Both the position numbers and the translations under genes were made by a program. A stretch of 64,000 nucleotides of DNA from Spisula solida (Eukaryota > Mollusca > Bivalvia > Venerida > Mactridae), in the NCBI GenBank assembly GCA_947247005.1, contig OX365953.1, forward strand, positions 4,841,001 to 4,905,000. Reading direction: 5' to 3'. Shown one piece after another: positions 1-12,073 of the stretch (the stretch's first letter is position 1; the number at the start of each line of letters is the position of its first letter). The notes below the pieces were generated by a model. It was not told where the DNA came from. It worked only from the letters and a program-made list of their open reading frames with translations, and made no database searches.

Positions 1-884
1 GATAATATTATAACATAATTATACTCACCCATAATTTCCTACTTTTCTTTAAAAACATTCAATTTCACTATATTTGCACACTTTATTTGCACACTTTAGT
101 TCCTATTAAACAGCATATTTCCCATTTGTATCATACTGACTGAAAAACGCTGACACGACAAAAAGAAATCTCGGTTATTCTTATAATTATAAGTAAGTCT
201 TAATCTCAAAACAATTTTATGATTACGTTCATCATCAAACAGATAACTTAAGTTCACTCTCTGTCTATGATAAATGGCGACGGGGATTATTGTATGACGA
301 CAATACGCCCATTGAAATCTCGGTTTCCGTCACGAATATTGGAATATCTGTCGCTAAGCAACGTGTTTTCAACTTGCAGGTAAACGGCCTACAATCATTG
401 GCAATAACACGGAATTATAAGCAGACTTCATTCAGTCGATATCCTCAGTGCTAAATCAAGCGTCAACGTGAGCGATTCATACGTTCAACTTGTTTACCAG
501 GTAGCAGTCAGAATCGGGTAAATCCTTGTGGACATACCACGTGGTATGTGACGTATATTTTGGTTAACACCAAAAGATGAAACCTGTCAACATTAAGTTA
601 AAAACAACCGTCGTAAGTACAGTATCTTTGTTCACCGATTTTAACGAGACGACCTCGACTCTCAAAAGTCGCAAATAAGTACATTAATTTTGTTAATTGT
701 ACTATCCAGGCATCTACAAAGTCTTTCCCCCGAAACCGACTAAGCTGCCTGGATAAGTGTTGAGTCGGTTTAGGGGGCAAAGACTGTGACCACTTGCACG
801 AAAGTATTTAATGACATTGGTTGTACTCATTATCGGCTTGAGCGTCGAGGATGTCTCGTTAAAATGTAGATTTAATAGTATCTT
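1..884. other. No gene seen
   Basis: AT-rich sequence with only short, unsupported reading frames on both strands. I see no domain, splice pattern, RNA gene or recognisable repeat here. Confidence 0.6.
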
Positions 885-1249
885 GAAAGCTCGGCCATTT
901 CCATTTTGTCTCCGGTAAATACATTATTGCAATGCATAAAGGCAGAGGTGATCATTATGCTTGCAAATCCAATCGTGAAAGCTCGGCCATTTCCGTTCGT
1001 CTCCGGTAAATACACTATTGCAATGCATTAAGGCCGAGGTGATCATCATGCTTGCAAATCCAATCGTGAAAGCTCGGCCATTTCCGTTCGTCTCCGGTAA
1101 ATACACTATTGCAATGCATAAAGGCCGAGGTGATCATCATGCTTGCAAATCCAATCGTGAAAGCTCGGCCATTTTCGTTCGTCTCCGGTAAATACACTAT
1201 TGCAATGCATAAAGGCCGAGGTGATCACAATGCTTGCAAATCTTTGTGT
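885..1249 (+). repeat. 91-bp tandem repeat, 4 copies
   Basis: The block starting GAAAGCTCGGCCATTTCC recurs at 885, 977, 1068 and 1159, a period of 91-92 bp. Each unit holds CGTCTCCGGTAAATAC, TTGCAATGCAT and GCCGAGGTGATCA. Single or inverted copies of the same unit lie at 1318, 37.5-37.9 kb, 46.5 kb, 49.06 kb and 49.8 kb, so the array is a tandem expansion of one arm of a dispersed foldback element. Short open frames across it are by-products of the repeat. Confidence 0.9.
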
Positions 1250-1317
1250 TAAGGAATTGATAATAGAAATAGCGTGATTTAGTCAACTCCTTAGAGAGGC
1301 AGTGTCAACAAATTACA

Positions 1318-1396
1318 CAATCGTGAAAGTTCGGCCATTTCCGTTTGTCTCCGGTAAATATCTATTGCAATGCATAAAGGCCGAGGTGGTCAGAAT
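1318..1396 (+). repeat. Diverged single copy of the 91-bp unit
   Basis: CAATCGTGAAAGTTCGGCC begins a fifth, more diverged unit about 70 bp after the array, ending in GCCGAGGTGGTCAG. It belongs to the same family as the array. Confidence 0.8.
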
Positions 1397-2429
1397 TTGC
1401 AAATTACAAAGAATAAACACATCCACTTTTAGAAAGATATACGTCATGTTCTCTAGACAATTACATTATGGCCGAACCTATGGATACGGCTCCAGTCCCA
1501 TTTCCAGCCTACATATACTCAAAAATCTAAAAATACAGATCTTTGTTATTCTGGGCGTCACTGAAAAGTCTCCACTTACATATAGACCTACCTCTGTATT
1601 ATATCGGTACAAAGGTTTTATAGTTCGTGCATTTGAATATTGTTAAATAGGATAGCTGTGACTACACAGTAAGGTCAAAACATAGTCGTGTTCGGCTTTT
1701 AATTTTTTCAAATATTTGAGTCAATAGGGTGGTAACTTTTCATTGACGCTGAGTATATACAGTAGACGTTACCGAGTCAATTAATAGGTAGTTAATAAGC
1801 GAGACAATTCCATCGATAAGCCAGTAAAATGTGAAATCAGTTTTTGTGTAAAATAAATTCTTCATCTATGATACATTTACCTGTGACAAGTTCTGATCAA
1901 ATTCCAATGATATTCTGACATTTTAACGGGAGATTCTAATTTAACAACTAATCTAACAACATCACAATATGGTTGCGGTAATAGTGACACTATGTCGACT
2001 ATGACGTAAATCGGTGAAGTCCAAAAGACCAAGTTCGTTAGATGTGTAAAGAACAGTACTGTTCTAACCGCATTGTAAAAAAGGCACTTTTAAACTTATT
2101 GAATTGTATCTATAGATTGTTTTTATTTTAATATTTTTTCTCACCTCGATGCGCTTGTGCGATTTATATACCGTCACATGTGCAGTGCTAGAAGAATAAG
2201 GGATCAAAAAAGAAAAATAGTTTTCCTTTATTGAACCTTAACGCTATTTAGTGACTTTTTATGAAGAGCTTTTACTGAAGGATAATGTGCGTAATAAATA
2301 CGTACCATACTGAAGTAGTGCAAAACGCGTCTAGAGCTGCCTTCCGCAAACAGAGCTGCCTTATACGCAACGGGTTGTGCGGTATGATGAATAAAGAGCT
2401 TTGATCATTGTAATGTTGTCAGATTCTCA
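1397..2429. other. No gene seen
   Basis: AT-rich intergenic sequence. One 114-codon open frame overlaps 1302-1646, but it starts inside repeat DNA and resembles no family I know. Confidence 0.5.
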
Positions 2430-3330
2430 TACTCTTCAACAATATATTGACAAACTTGCAAAAATGGCTCATAAAGTTCAATCCCGACAAGTGCAACGTT
2501 CTAACCATCACCAAGAAGAGCAAACCCATATCATCAAATAACGTCTTACATGGTCAAGTTTTGGAAAAAGTAACATCTGCAAAATAGCTCGGTGTCACTA
2601 TCAGCTCAGACCTTAACTGGAACAATCATAAACTCAACATCTGTAAAAAAGCCAACAAGACCATTTGATTCCTTAAAAGAAACCTCAACATCAGCAACAG
2701 AAAATTGAAAGAAAATGCTTACAATTAAGTCATTAGTCCGACCCACACTAGAATACGCCTCTACAGTTTAGGACCCACATCAACAAAACCACAAGAAGAA
2801 GCTAGAAATAGTACAACATTGAGCTGCTTGATACGTCATGAATAACTATAGAGGAACGTCATCTGTAAGTGACATGCTCAACTAACTAGAATGGCAAAAA
2901 CTTGAAAAACAGGCGAGAACAAACAGACTCTGCATGATGTACAAGATAATACATGTACATGGACATGTTAACATCTCAGACTCGTCAAGACTTTAGTACA
3001 ACGTACCCAATCGAATTTTCAGAGCGTCACAGTGACACCTTTATTCATACCAAGTTCCAACACACATAACTGAGGCTCGGAGGATGTCCTTCTACCCAAG
3101 AACCATCAGAGATTAGAACACCTGGGGTAGTATTCAATATTGATCTTATTTAATTTGAGAATAAGAATAGCCAATCATATCGCCTGTTACTGACCAATTA
3201 TTTAATATAGTGTGATATGATTGGTTGTCCTTATCCTTAAGTCAAGTAAGATCAATATTGAATACCACCCCTGGCCACCATCCGCGATAAGTGTCCCGAG
3301 ACTGAATGCTTCCAGGCTCGGCTAGCCAAC
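2430..3330 (+). pseudogene. Degenerate non-LTR retrotransposon, C-terminal part of reverse transcriptase
   Basis: With stops ignored, the + strand reads FNPDKCNVLTITKK, then LGVTISSDLNWN, then RPTLEYAS, then VQH-AA-YVMNNYRGTSSVS. These match the usual order of the thumb and post-RT region in jockey/CR1-like elements (FNPxKCxVL, LGVxxxxDLxWxxH, RPxLEYAxxVWDP, QRRAARxV). Many in-frame stops and shifts show it is dead. It begins inside the RT domain and its 3' part is split by a MITE at 3124-3271; coding resemblance resumes after it (PPSA). It is a different copy from the one near 40 kb. Confidence 0.8.
3124..3271. mobile_element. MITE, about 148 bp, copy 1
   Basis: The left end GGGGTAGTATTCAATATTG is nearly the reverse complement of the right end CAATATTGAATACCACCCC. 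The interior carries GATAGCCAATCATATCG-like and TGGTTGTCCTTA segments. A second copy is at 34234-34385. This one interrupts the dead retrotransposon, so it came later. Confidence 0.85.
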
Positions 3331-4024
3331 TAAATATGGACTCATGTTTTTAACTGTGCACCTGTAAAAAGTGTTGTTAAAGTTTTCAATGTGTAAGGTG
3401 AACTACTAGTATTTAAAACTTATTTTTTTGCGCCCCACCGTTGTGACAGAAAAATCAGTAGATCGATTTTGGCAAGACGAAGAAGTAAAGTTTTGCCTTT
3501 GTACCAAGGGAAATAACTACGGCGAGTAATTATTTTTGTCACAGTGTGTAACAAATACGACAACACCGAAACGTCTAGCGTTGTCTCCCATTTGTTTACA
3601 TTAAAATTGTGAAAAGTTAGACTTTTAATTTATCCATTTCTGCTTATTAGGTTTACTAAATTCAACATTTATCGGTGTAATTTATTGTAGAAATGTATAA
3701 ATAACTAAATGAAATCACATTTGTTGGATGTCAGTCGATGAAATTTGAAAAATTGTTGTGCAAATTTTCTTACCTAAAATCTATTATTGCACAATTCCCA
3801 GACATCAGTACGTCATAAAAGTTGTTTCATAAAACGGTTTTATCATAAATGACTTGGTGTGGTGAAGAATAAAGACATTACCAATATTGTTACTTTTAAC
3901 TTTAATGTTTAAAAGCCACAGTTCAAACCAATGAATTGTTCGGTATAATTGGTGAATTATTTTTTATGTTAAATTTGTATAATATATTCAGTAGAGATTC
4001 AGGTTAAGTTATTAATCCGGAACA

Positions 4025-6757
4025 ATGCCGTTTGTAAGAAAGACAAATGAAGACGACAGTTGTGAGGAGAAAGAAGATCGGTATGCTGGTCGACTCAGTA
4101 AACGTTTGTGTTACATTCTACGATATGGCGCACTGAAAGAAGGTTTGGAGGTACAGGAGGGAGGTATGTATTATTTACAGTTGTTTCGGCTAATTTGGCG
4201 CTTCGGGTAGTTTTGTCCACCTTAATTTGCAGATTTCTGAAACACATTTCAGCATATTTTAACCCAAACAGAGATGAACAGGTTGGTATCCCAGAGATGA
4301 TCTTGCATGTATCAGTGCTGTACACCAGGCCTGTTAAGAAGTAGTCTATTCGGAAAGTGCTACATGTAGTGTAGTGCCTCAAGATTCCTTGCATCACATA
4401 ACTGTCTCTTTCCTCGAAGTCGGAGGTCATTGGCTTGTCTTGCTGGGACAAAATTGAATCACTGCACACAACAACCGTCTCACTCAAATGCAATTTCCAT
4501 TAGGTGATATTTACTATTAAGTTTAACCTCTGTAGAGCAACAACCTCTACACAATGACCAGTATTTGCAGATCCCAAAGGGTGCACATCTTGCTCTACAG
4601 ATGTTGTACTATCCATGTAAATTATCAACTGAATAAGCAAGTTGTATTTTTTACTTCAGGATTTATTAATTTGAAGGATGTTCTGGAGTTATGGATGATG
4701 AGACATCACAGTGAGGAAGAAGTTCTAAAAGAAGTGGAATCATCAGTTAGTCATAGAAATACAAAACGTTTTGAGATAAAGCAAGAATGTGAGAAGACAT
4801 TCATCAGATCTGCGTTCTGTAGAAACTTTGATCCAGTGAGTGGTTTTATACTGTCATTTGGTGTGAGATCTATAGAGGTTCCACTAGCTTCTGAATCTGA
4901 AGGGTCATTTTGATACCTTTTACTAAATTTCCCATTTTTCAGGCAAAATACCCATGATTTTAAGGGAAAATGACCCTTCAAACCAAAATGCTGAGGGTCA
5001 AAATGTGGCTTTTAGGAAATTTTCAAAACTTTCAAACTATTATATCCTTTAACTAAAATACTAATCTGTTTCAACTTCTGAGAAATGAGTTTCTAAATAA
5101 GCTTAGCTTTATACTCCATCCTTGATTTGTGAAAATCAATGTTTATTATATTATATTTTATATATATGTATATATTTCATGAAAAAATATAATACAAAAT
5201 ATATTGTTTAAACTCATTTCTGAGGGGAACACTGATCACTTAATAGACCAAGGAAACTCTTCGTTTGTCTCAGTGAAAATTTGAGTAATTACCAAAATAA
5301 GCATGTTTTTAAGGAAAAATGCCTCCAATAGACCCTAGAAAATATTTTCCTCAGTGTTTATGTCTCTGGATACGGTCCTGTAAACTATAGCTTTCATAAG
5401 CTTGTCTAAAATTATTATAAGTACTAAGCTCCGACATACTTACCAACAATCTTGTTGATTGTCAGGTGTTATTTTTAGCTCACCTGTCACAAAGTGACAG
5501 AGTGAGCTTTTGTGATCACACTTCGTCCGTCGTCCGTCCGTCTGTCCGTCCGTCTGTCCGTCCGTCAACAATTGGGTTGTGTCCTCTCTAGAGGTCACAA
5601 TTTTGGCCTAATCTTTATGAAACTTGGTCACAATGATCATCTCAACAAAATCTAGGTCAAGTTCGATATTGGGTCATCTGAGGTCAAAAACTAGCTCACT
5701 AGGTCAAATTATAGAAAAACCTTGTTTTAAACCTTTCAACATGTAGTCTTCATGGTCACATAACTCTCTGCTGTAACTCTCTACTGTCTATACATACAAG
5801 TAAACTTTCATCAACCAATGAAAATGTGTATCAGGGTTCACAGCAGTTTTGTAAAGGTCAAATATCAAAATATTCTAGTATATTAAGCAGGGTGTGAATT
5901 GTAATGGTTAAGTGGAAATCAAAGCGCTGTAGGGAGCGTAGACATTTTCCTGAGGGTCGTGGGTTCAAACCCCACTGGAACCATAATTTTTATTTTTTTA
6001 TTTTTATTTTTTTAAGTGTTTAGGTATTGTTTTGTCTTTATAGCATGTATTTGTACATTTTCCTGATGGTCGTGGGTTCAACCCCCACTGGAACCATAAT
6101 TTTTTTTTTTTTTTTTTTTTTGAAAGGTTTAGGTATTGTTTTGTCTTTATAGCATGTATTTGTACATTTTCCTGATGGTTGTGGGTTCAACCCCCACTGG
6201 AACCATAATTTTTATTTTTATTTTTTTTGAGTGTTTAGGTATTGTTTTGTCTGTAAAGCATTTATTTGTACATTTTCCTGATGGTCGTGGGTTCAACCCC
6301 CACTGGAACCATAATTTTTTTTTTTTTTTTTTTTTTTTAAATGTTTAGGTATTGTTTTGTCTTTATAACATGTATTTGTACATTTTCCTGATGGTCGTGG
6401 GTTCAACCCCCACTGGAACCATAATTTTTTTATTTTATTTATTTTTTTTTTTAAAGGTTTAGGTATTGTTTTGTCTTGATAACATGTATTTGTACATTTT
6501 CTTGATGGACGTGGGTTCAACCCCCACTAGAACCATAATTTTTTTTTATTTTTTTATTTTTTTTAAATGTTTATGTATTGTTTTGTCTTTATAACATGTA
6601 TTTGTACATTTTCCTGACGGTCGTGGGTTCAACCCCCACTGGAACCATAATTTTTTTTTTTTTTTTTTTTTTGAAAGGTTTAGGTATTGTTTTGTCTTTA
6701 TAACATGTATTTGTACATTTTCTTGATGGTCGTGGGTTCAACCCCCACTGGAACCAT

Positions 6758-6788
<31 letters not shown>

Positions 6789-6870
6789 GTGTTTAGGTAT
6801 TGTTTTGTCTTTATAGCATGTATTTGTACATTTTCCTGATGGTCGTGGGTTCAAACCCCACTGGAACCAT

Positions 6871-6906
<36 letters not shown>

Positions 6907-9900
6907 TGTTTAGGTATTGTTTTGTCTTTATAGCAGGTATTTGTACATTTTCCTGATGGTCGTGGGTTCAACCCCCACTGGAACCATAATTTTTATTTTT
7001 TTTATTTTTTTAAGTGTTTAGGTATTGTTTTGTCTTTATAGCATGTATTTGTACAGTTATATGGAGGGAAAATATTCCAAAATATTTTGTTTAAAATATA
7101 GGTCCAATCATAGAAAAACCTTGTGTAGTCAGTCACCAGAGGTTACAATTTCAACTTAATCTATATGAAACTTTATCACAATGATCCTGTCAACAAAATC
7201 TAGGCCAATTTCGATTTTGGGTCATCTGGCGTCAAAAACAAGGTCACAATGTCAATTGACATTTTCCTGAGGGTAGTGGATTCAAACCCCACTGGAACCA
7301 TAATTATTTTTTTAAGTGTTTAGGTATTGTTCTGTCTTTATAGCATGTATTTGTACAGTTATATGGAGGAAATATTTTGTTTAAATTATAGGTCAGATCA
7401 TAGAAAAACCCTGTGTAGCCACCAGAGGTTACAATTTCGACTTAATCTTTATGAAATTTGGTCCTAATAATCATCTCAACACAATCTAGGTTAAGTTTGA
7501 TATTAATTAAGTCATCTGGGGTCAAACGCTAGGTCACATGGTCAAATCATACAAAAGCTTGCAATAGAGGCTGAATTTCCTTATATTTTATTCAGAAAAT
7601 GTGTAGGATCACCATAGGGGTGTGCATGCACTAGTACGACAGGTGAGCGACCTAGGGCCCTTTGGGCCCTCTTGTTGTTAGTCCCTTCCGGTTTTTGACC
7701 GGAGGGGACTATAGGTTTGCCGTCCGTCAAAAATCTGGATCCTGACATAACTCGAACAGTTTATAAGCTAGGTTTATGAAACGTGGTATGTGGATAGGGG
7801 GCAATAAGAGGATAATGCACGTCTAAAAATATTTTGATTCCAACCAAAATTGTGGTTGCTATGGCAAGAGAAACATTGAAAATGGCATAAAACCGGTAGG
7901 GGACTTCTGTATTGCTTGCAATTCTTAATGACTTGTTTCTTTGTAGAATCCATATCATACTGGTACCCATGTGACAACCTTAAAACAGACTTGTATTAAT
8001 TATGTGGTAGATAACCTTCAGGATTATGACTTAGAAGATTTTCCAGATGAACACATGATAAAGTAAGTCATTCAGTTAGTTTGATTTGTTAGCAACCTCA
8101 GCCGTGGTCTAGTGGTTAGTGGTATGGATTTGTAACCTGGAGATCTTGATCTTGGTTGGTTGCCTGGTTGTGGCCGGTCATACATTGACTTGAAAATTTG
8201 ATAACAATGTTATTTTCCTCAAAATGCTGTTTTCCTCCGAATGTGGTGAATTTGCTGGTTCTTTGTGAAATGGTCAATTAGTTCTGGTTGGATCCATGAA
8301 AAACTGGAAAGAGGAATAGGCCACTGTATACTAGTTTAACTGCAAATTTATTAAGCAACTGCAATTATCCTGAATAGAATGAAAGTATCAGTGGGTACTA
8401 TCTTGCTCGTCCACAAGCAAAAGATAACCTACCATAAGTGAGATTAGAATCTGGATCTTCGAAGTACTTGCATGTCCTTTAATTGCATGCCAGGTGCGAA
8501 ACTAGCCCATATATTCATTCACCCATAACAAAGAAAAGACTTGTTTATACTGAATGTCAGTCTCGTCCACCAGGGTATTCTTCACCAGAATGGTCTTGGA
8601 ACCTGATTAACCACTTACTTAATATGAAGATGACTGACTGTCAATCGATGGAATTATTGATGATACATTGGTATTGATTTTATTTGAGGGATGATCTGTG
8701 TATTCAAGAACTTTCCATCTAGCAATTTTTAATTTCGTCAATAAGACTCAAAAACAAATTATCACCATTGTAATGCCACAATACAATTAATTAATTAATT
8801 AAATTAATACAATTAATTAATTAAAGGGCTTGATAATGGACAGACCTACATGAGCTGCTAATTTCATAATTCTAGAATCGATATTTATTTAAAAAAATAG
8901 AAGAAAGTTCTGGAATATATTGATCACCCACGTACATGACAGATCTTAACACTGGATACCCTATTACCCTTCCTTCTTCTTTTGTATTCTTTCAGTTCTA
9001 TGATCTCACTATTGAAGCGGAAGAAAAAGTTAAACGCTAAATGTCTACGTGCTCTGCTGGTTCCTGCTCTCGAGCACCTTGACCTACACGAAGTATATTT
9101 AACATCTAATGTATTAAAACTTGTATGGACTCAGTGTCCGAATCTCCGGGTTCTCAGTCTGAAAGATTGTGGCTATATAGTTACTGACTCCATCCTCGAG
9201 ACGTTGGTCAGGGTAAGTCGAGTAAACATAACATTACATCACATCGGGGCTCGTATTTACAAAGCATCTTAAGGGAAAACTAAGAATTATCTTAACAGGA
9301 AATTCAAGATTATCAATTTTTTACCTAGTATGGAAGCATTATGTAAAGAGCTACAATAATCACGAAGAAACCATGGGTTATTATGTTTCTTTGGAAATAT
9401 GTACGGCACAATTTTTTTACTAAAAGTCGAAATATTTAATTCCTGAAGATGCTTTGTGAATAGTAGCCAAGAGCTTTTCAACTTTCATTGGGCGTTATTC
9501 CTGTAACTTGGGGAAAAAACATCCATATTTTGGAAACATAGGGAACTGATTTTGTAGAGGTTGCGTTCATTGTATTAGAAAACGACATGATTTTAAAAAA
9601 TCTTTACTGGGAAAGATGCCTAATTGCAGCCCCTGCTAAAAAAGCCCTGTTTATATCTCACTGTGAGCAACTTCGTTCTATAACTAAAGGTAGAAGGAGC
9701 CTTTGAATAGCTTCCAAGCTAAGAATTATTTTTTCAAAAGAAAAATACAATTATTTTTTTTAACATGATGCTTTTTTAGCTCACCTGTCACAAAGTGACA
9801 GAGTGAGCTTTTGTGATCACTCTTCGTCCGTCCGTCCGTCCGTCCGTCCGTCCGTCCGTCCGTCTGTCTGTCCGTCCGTCTGTCCGTCCGTCAACAATTG

Positions 9901-10245
9901 GGTTGTGTCCTCTCTAGAGGTCACAATTTTGGCCTAATCTTTATGAAACTTGGTCACAATGATCATCTCAACAAAATCAAGGTCAAGTTCGATATTGGGT
10001 CATCTGAGGTCAAAAACTAGGTCACTAGGTCAAAATATAGAAAAACCTTGTGTAGTCACCAGAGGTTACAATTTCAACTTAATTTTAATGAAACTTTGTC
10101 ACAATGATCATGTCAACAAAATCTAGGTCCAGTGCGATTTTGGGTCATCTGGGATCAAAAACAAGGTCACAATGTCAACTATAAAAATCACAATTTCAAC
10201 CGACATTTTCCTGAGGGCCGTGGGTTCAACCCCCAATGGAACCAT

Positions 10246-10280
<35 letters not shown>

Positions 10281-11924
10281 TGTTTAGGTATTGTTTTGTC
10301 TTTATAGCATGTATTTGTACAGTAAAATGGAAAAAAAATATTTTTCCAAAATATTTTGTTTAAATTATAGGTCAAATCATAGAAAAACCTTGTGTAGTCA
10401 CCAGAGGTTACAATTTCATTTTAATCTTAACGAAACTTTGTCACAATGATCATGTCAACAAAATCTAGGCCAAGTTCGATTTTGGGTCATCTGGGGTCAA
10501 AAACAAGGTCACAATGTCAATTGACATTTTCCTGAGGGTCGTGGGTTCAAACCCCACTGGAACCATAATTTTTATTTTTATTTTTTTAAGTATTTAGGTA
10601 TTGTTTTGTCTTTATACCATTTATTTGTACAGTTATATGAAGGAAAATAATTTTTTTCCAATATATTTTGTTTAAATTATAGGTCAGATCATAGAAAAAC
10701 TGTGTAGTCACCAGAGGTCACAATTTCGACTTAATCTTTATGAAATTTGGTCCTAATGATCATCTCAACACAATCTAGTATAAGTTTGATATTAATTAAG
10801 TCATCTGGGGTCAAAAGCTAGGTAACATGGTCAAATCATAAACTTGCAATAGAGGCTGAATTTCCTTAAAACTTATTCAGAAAATGTGTAGGGTCACCAT
10901 AGGTGTGTGCATGCACTAGTACGACAGGTGAGCGACCTAGGGCCCTTTGGGCCCTCTTGTATTATTTACAATATAAAAATCATTTTCCATGCATTAGGTT
11001 CATTTAAAAACATGCATTAGTTACAAAATAATTTGTATAAAAACTTTCAGCAGGGGCAAGTTATTACCTCCCTTGAATATTGAGATAGAGGAAACTTAAA
11101 TTTGTTAACAAAATCTGACATGGTGAAATGTTTTGAAGTAAGTGTAATATCAACATTTCTAGAAATGTTAAACTATCACTGTGTTTAATTTTATTTAGGC
11201 TCCATCTACCTTAAAATGCAATGCAAGATTTCTGTTATAATTAGGGATGTCACTATTGGGTCAATTTGCTGACCTGTTAACCGTTTTATCTTCCAAATGA
11301 ATAAATCATATACTATCTCTCTAGTTATTGATACATATGTTAATAAAACTTGAAACGAAATGTGTGAACAACATTGCTGGTCATCAAAAAAGGAAGTCTA
11401 GGATATTCGAACTTCACATATAGATTGGTCAGCAACAGTAATGTCACTAAGTTAAAGGCCTTAATGTAATTCAATGTCAATGACTAGTAGACCAATAGGA
11501 TTACACTGTTTGGATGTGACTATGCACTCCATAGTTTGGCAGTTTGAAAATTAAAAAAATTAAAACTTTTCTTTTTCAGAAACTTCCCTACCTCTCCTCT
11601 CTGAGTTTAGCAGCATGCAAACATTTAACGGATAAATCTGTAACTTCAATGTGCAAATTTGGTAAAAATATACAAGAGCTGAACTTAAGCTGGATTCGGA
11701 GTATATCGGAAAATGCCATCTTGGATTTAATAGTAAATTGTGCAGAATTAAAACATTTGGACATATATGATCTGCATATATCTGGAGAGACAAGATCACT
11801 GATCATTGAGGCAGCTCGACAACGAAATATTAAAATTATATTGAAAGGAGTGCTTGAATCTGATCCGGACGTTACTTTGGAGAATCCGTCCATTATGTTG
11901 CCTAACTTTGGTAAGGCGTGGTAG
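4025..11924 (+). CDS. Tpt1/KptA N-terminal lobe fused to a leucine-rich-repeat region (5 exons, 330 aa)
   Basis: Coding exons 4025-4163, 4660-4835, 7947-8062, 8996-9212 and 11580-11924 join in frame (993 nt with stop) through GT/AG sites such as GAG|GTATGT and TTTCAG|TTC. Residues 24-97 match the RNA-binding lobe of tRNA 2'-phosphotransferase: LSKRLCYILRYGALKEGLE (from 24), GGFINLKDVLE (46-56), NTKRFEI (80-86) and FIRS (94-97). In that family the lobe carries LRH, KxRF and IRAxQGHS; here the LRH histidine is Tyr34, Arg33/Arg83/Arg96 remain, QGHS is gone, and the NAD-binding lobe is missing. Residues 106-143 are helical and acidic. Residues 150-310 are RNI/AMN1-like leucine-rich repeats (LEHLDLHEVYL, LRVLSLKDCGYIVTD, LSSLSLAACKHLTD, IQELNLSW, LKHLDIYD). 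Inference: an adaptor or RNA-binding protein without transferase activity. The fusion needs transcript support; the alternative is two genes or a missed exon. Confidence 0.75.
4262..4372 (+). mobile_element. SINE central-domain fragment in intron 1
   Basis: TGTATCAGTGCTGTACACC, then TTAAGAAGTAGTCTATTCGG, line up with the body of the SINE at 30798-31205 (TGTATCGGTGCTATACACC and GACTGTCTATTCGAAA). No tRNA-like head is left. Confidence 0.6.
4519..4619 (+). mobile_element. Fragment of a Tc1/pogo-like MITE in intron 1
   Basis: ACCTCTGTAGAGCAACAACC through CTACAGATGTTGTACT matches the right half of the element at 49428-49606, including the shared CAGTATTTGCAG-like and CAAAGGGTG segments. Confidence 0.65.
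4880..5040 (+). repeat. Dispersed repeat shared with 61118-61265
   Basis: CTGAATCTGAAGGGTCATTT, GATTTTAAGGGAAAATGACC and GAGGGTCAAAATGTGGC recur in the same order and orientation at 61118-61265. It has no coding content and lies in intron 2 of the Tpt1-lobe/LRR gene. Confidence 0.75.
5477..7674 (+). mobile_element. Hairpin-headed interspersed element, expanded copy (2.2 kb)
   Basis: It starts AGCTCACCTGTCACAAAG, which folds on itself with TGACAGAGTGAGCT, and continues into a CGTCCGTC-rich stretch. It ends GACAGGTGAGCGACC then TAGGGCCCTTTGGGCCCTCT. GCTCACCTGTC at the left is the inverted repeat of GACAGGTGAGC at the right. Phrases such as GGTCAAAAACTAG and ATAGAAAAACCTTG recur inside. It is non-coding. 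A shorter copy (1.18 kb) sits at 9778-10959; most of the extra length here is the T-arm array at 5940-7056. Repeats with this head and tail are, to my knowledge, common in bivalves. Confidence 0.85.
5940..7056 (+). repeat. About 110-bp tandem array, each unit carrying a tRNA T-arm/B-box and poly-T
   Basis: GTGGGTTCAACCCCCACTGG or a close variant occurs about ten times here (5959, 6071, 6180 and so on to 6960) and once more near 7275. Each is followed by GAACCATAAT, a run of T or T/A, and then GGTATTGTTTTGTCTTTATA. GGTTCAANCCC fits the pol III B-box. The first copy is preceded by an A-box-like TAATGGTTAAGTGG at 5901, so the seed was probably a tRNA-like SINE. The related element at 9778 has only two such units. 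Confidence 0.85.
7677..7940 (+). mobile_element. Second hairpin-headed element, truncated
   Basis: AGTCCCTTCCGGTTTTTGAC then CGGAGGGGACTATAGG forms a short inverted repeat, followed by TTTGCCGTCCGTCAAAAAT. It directly abuts the end of the preceding element and stops just before exon 3 (7947). It has the same layout, with a different head, as the elements at 5477, 13258 and 31736. Confidence 0.65.
8097..8345 (+). mobile_element. tRNA-headed SINE in intron 3
   Basis: GCCGTGGTCTAGTGGTTAG looks like a tRNA 5' half with an A-box. The B-box region (CTTGGTTGGTTGCC) is degenerate. A SINE-like body follows. Next to it at 8783-8826 is an ATTA-type simple repeat. Confidence 0.5.
9778..10959 (+). mobile_element. 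Hairpin-headed interspersed element, short copy (1.18 kb)
   Basis: It has the same head (AGCTCACCTGTCACAAAG), CGTCCGTC run, internal phrases and tail (ACGACAGGTGAGCGACCTAG) as the element at 5477, in the same orientation. Two T-arm-like units lie at 10217 and 10539. It sits in intron 4 of the Tpt1-lobe/LRR gene. Confidence 0.85.
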
Positions 11925-12073
11925 ACCTGTTACTTAACCTAACCTGCCTTCTATAACCACTAAGGCCGGGACGATTACTCGGTTAATCGGATACAATTCA
12001 ATCACTAGGTGAAGCCGGTTTCAATTTTGCAAAACCACTAATCCTTTTAAAACAATACACATCCTTAAATTCT

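Noticed and set aside
1302..1646. 114-codon + strand frame
   Set aside because: It begins in a diverged copy of the 91-bp repeat and shows no domain.
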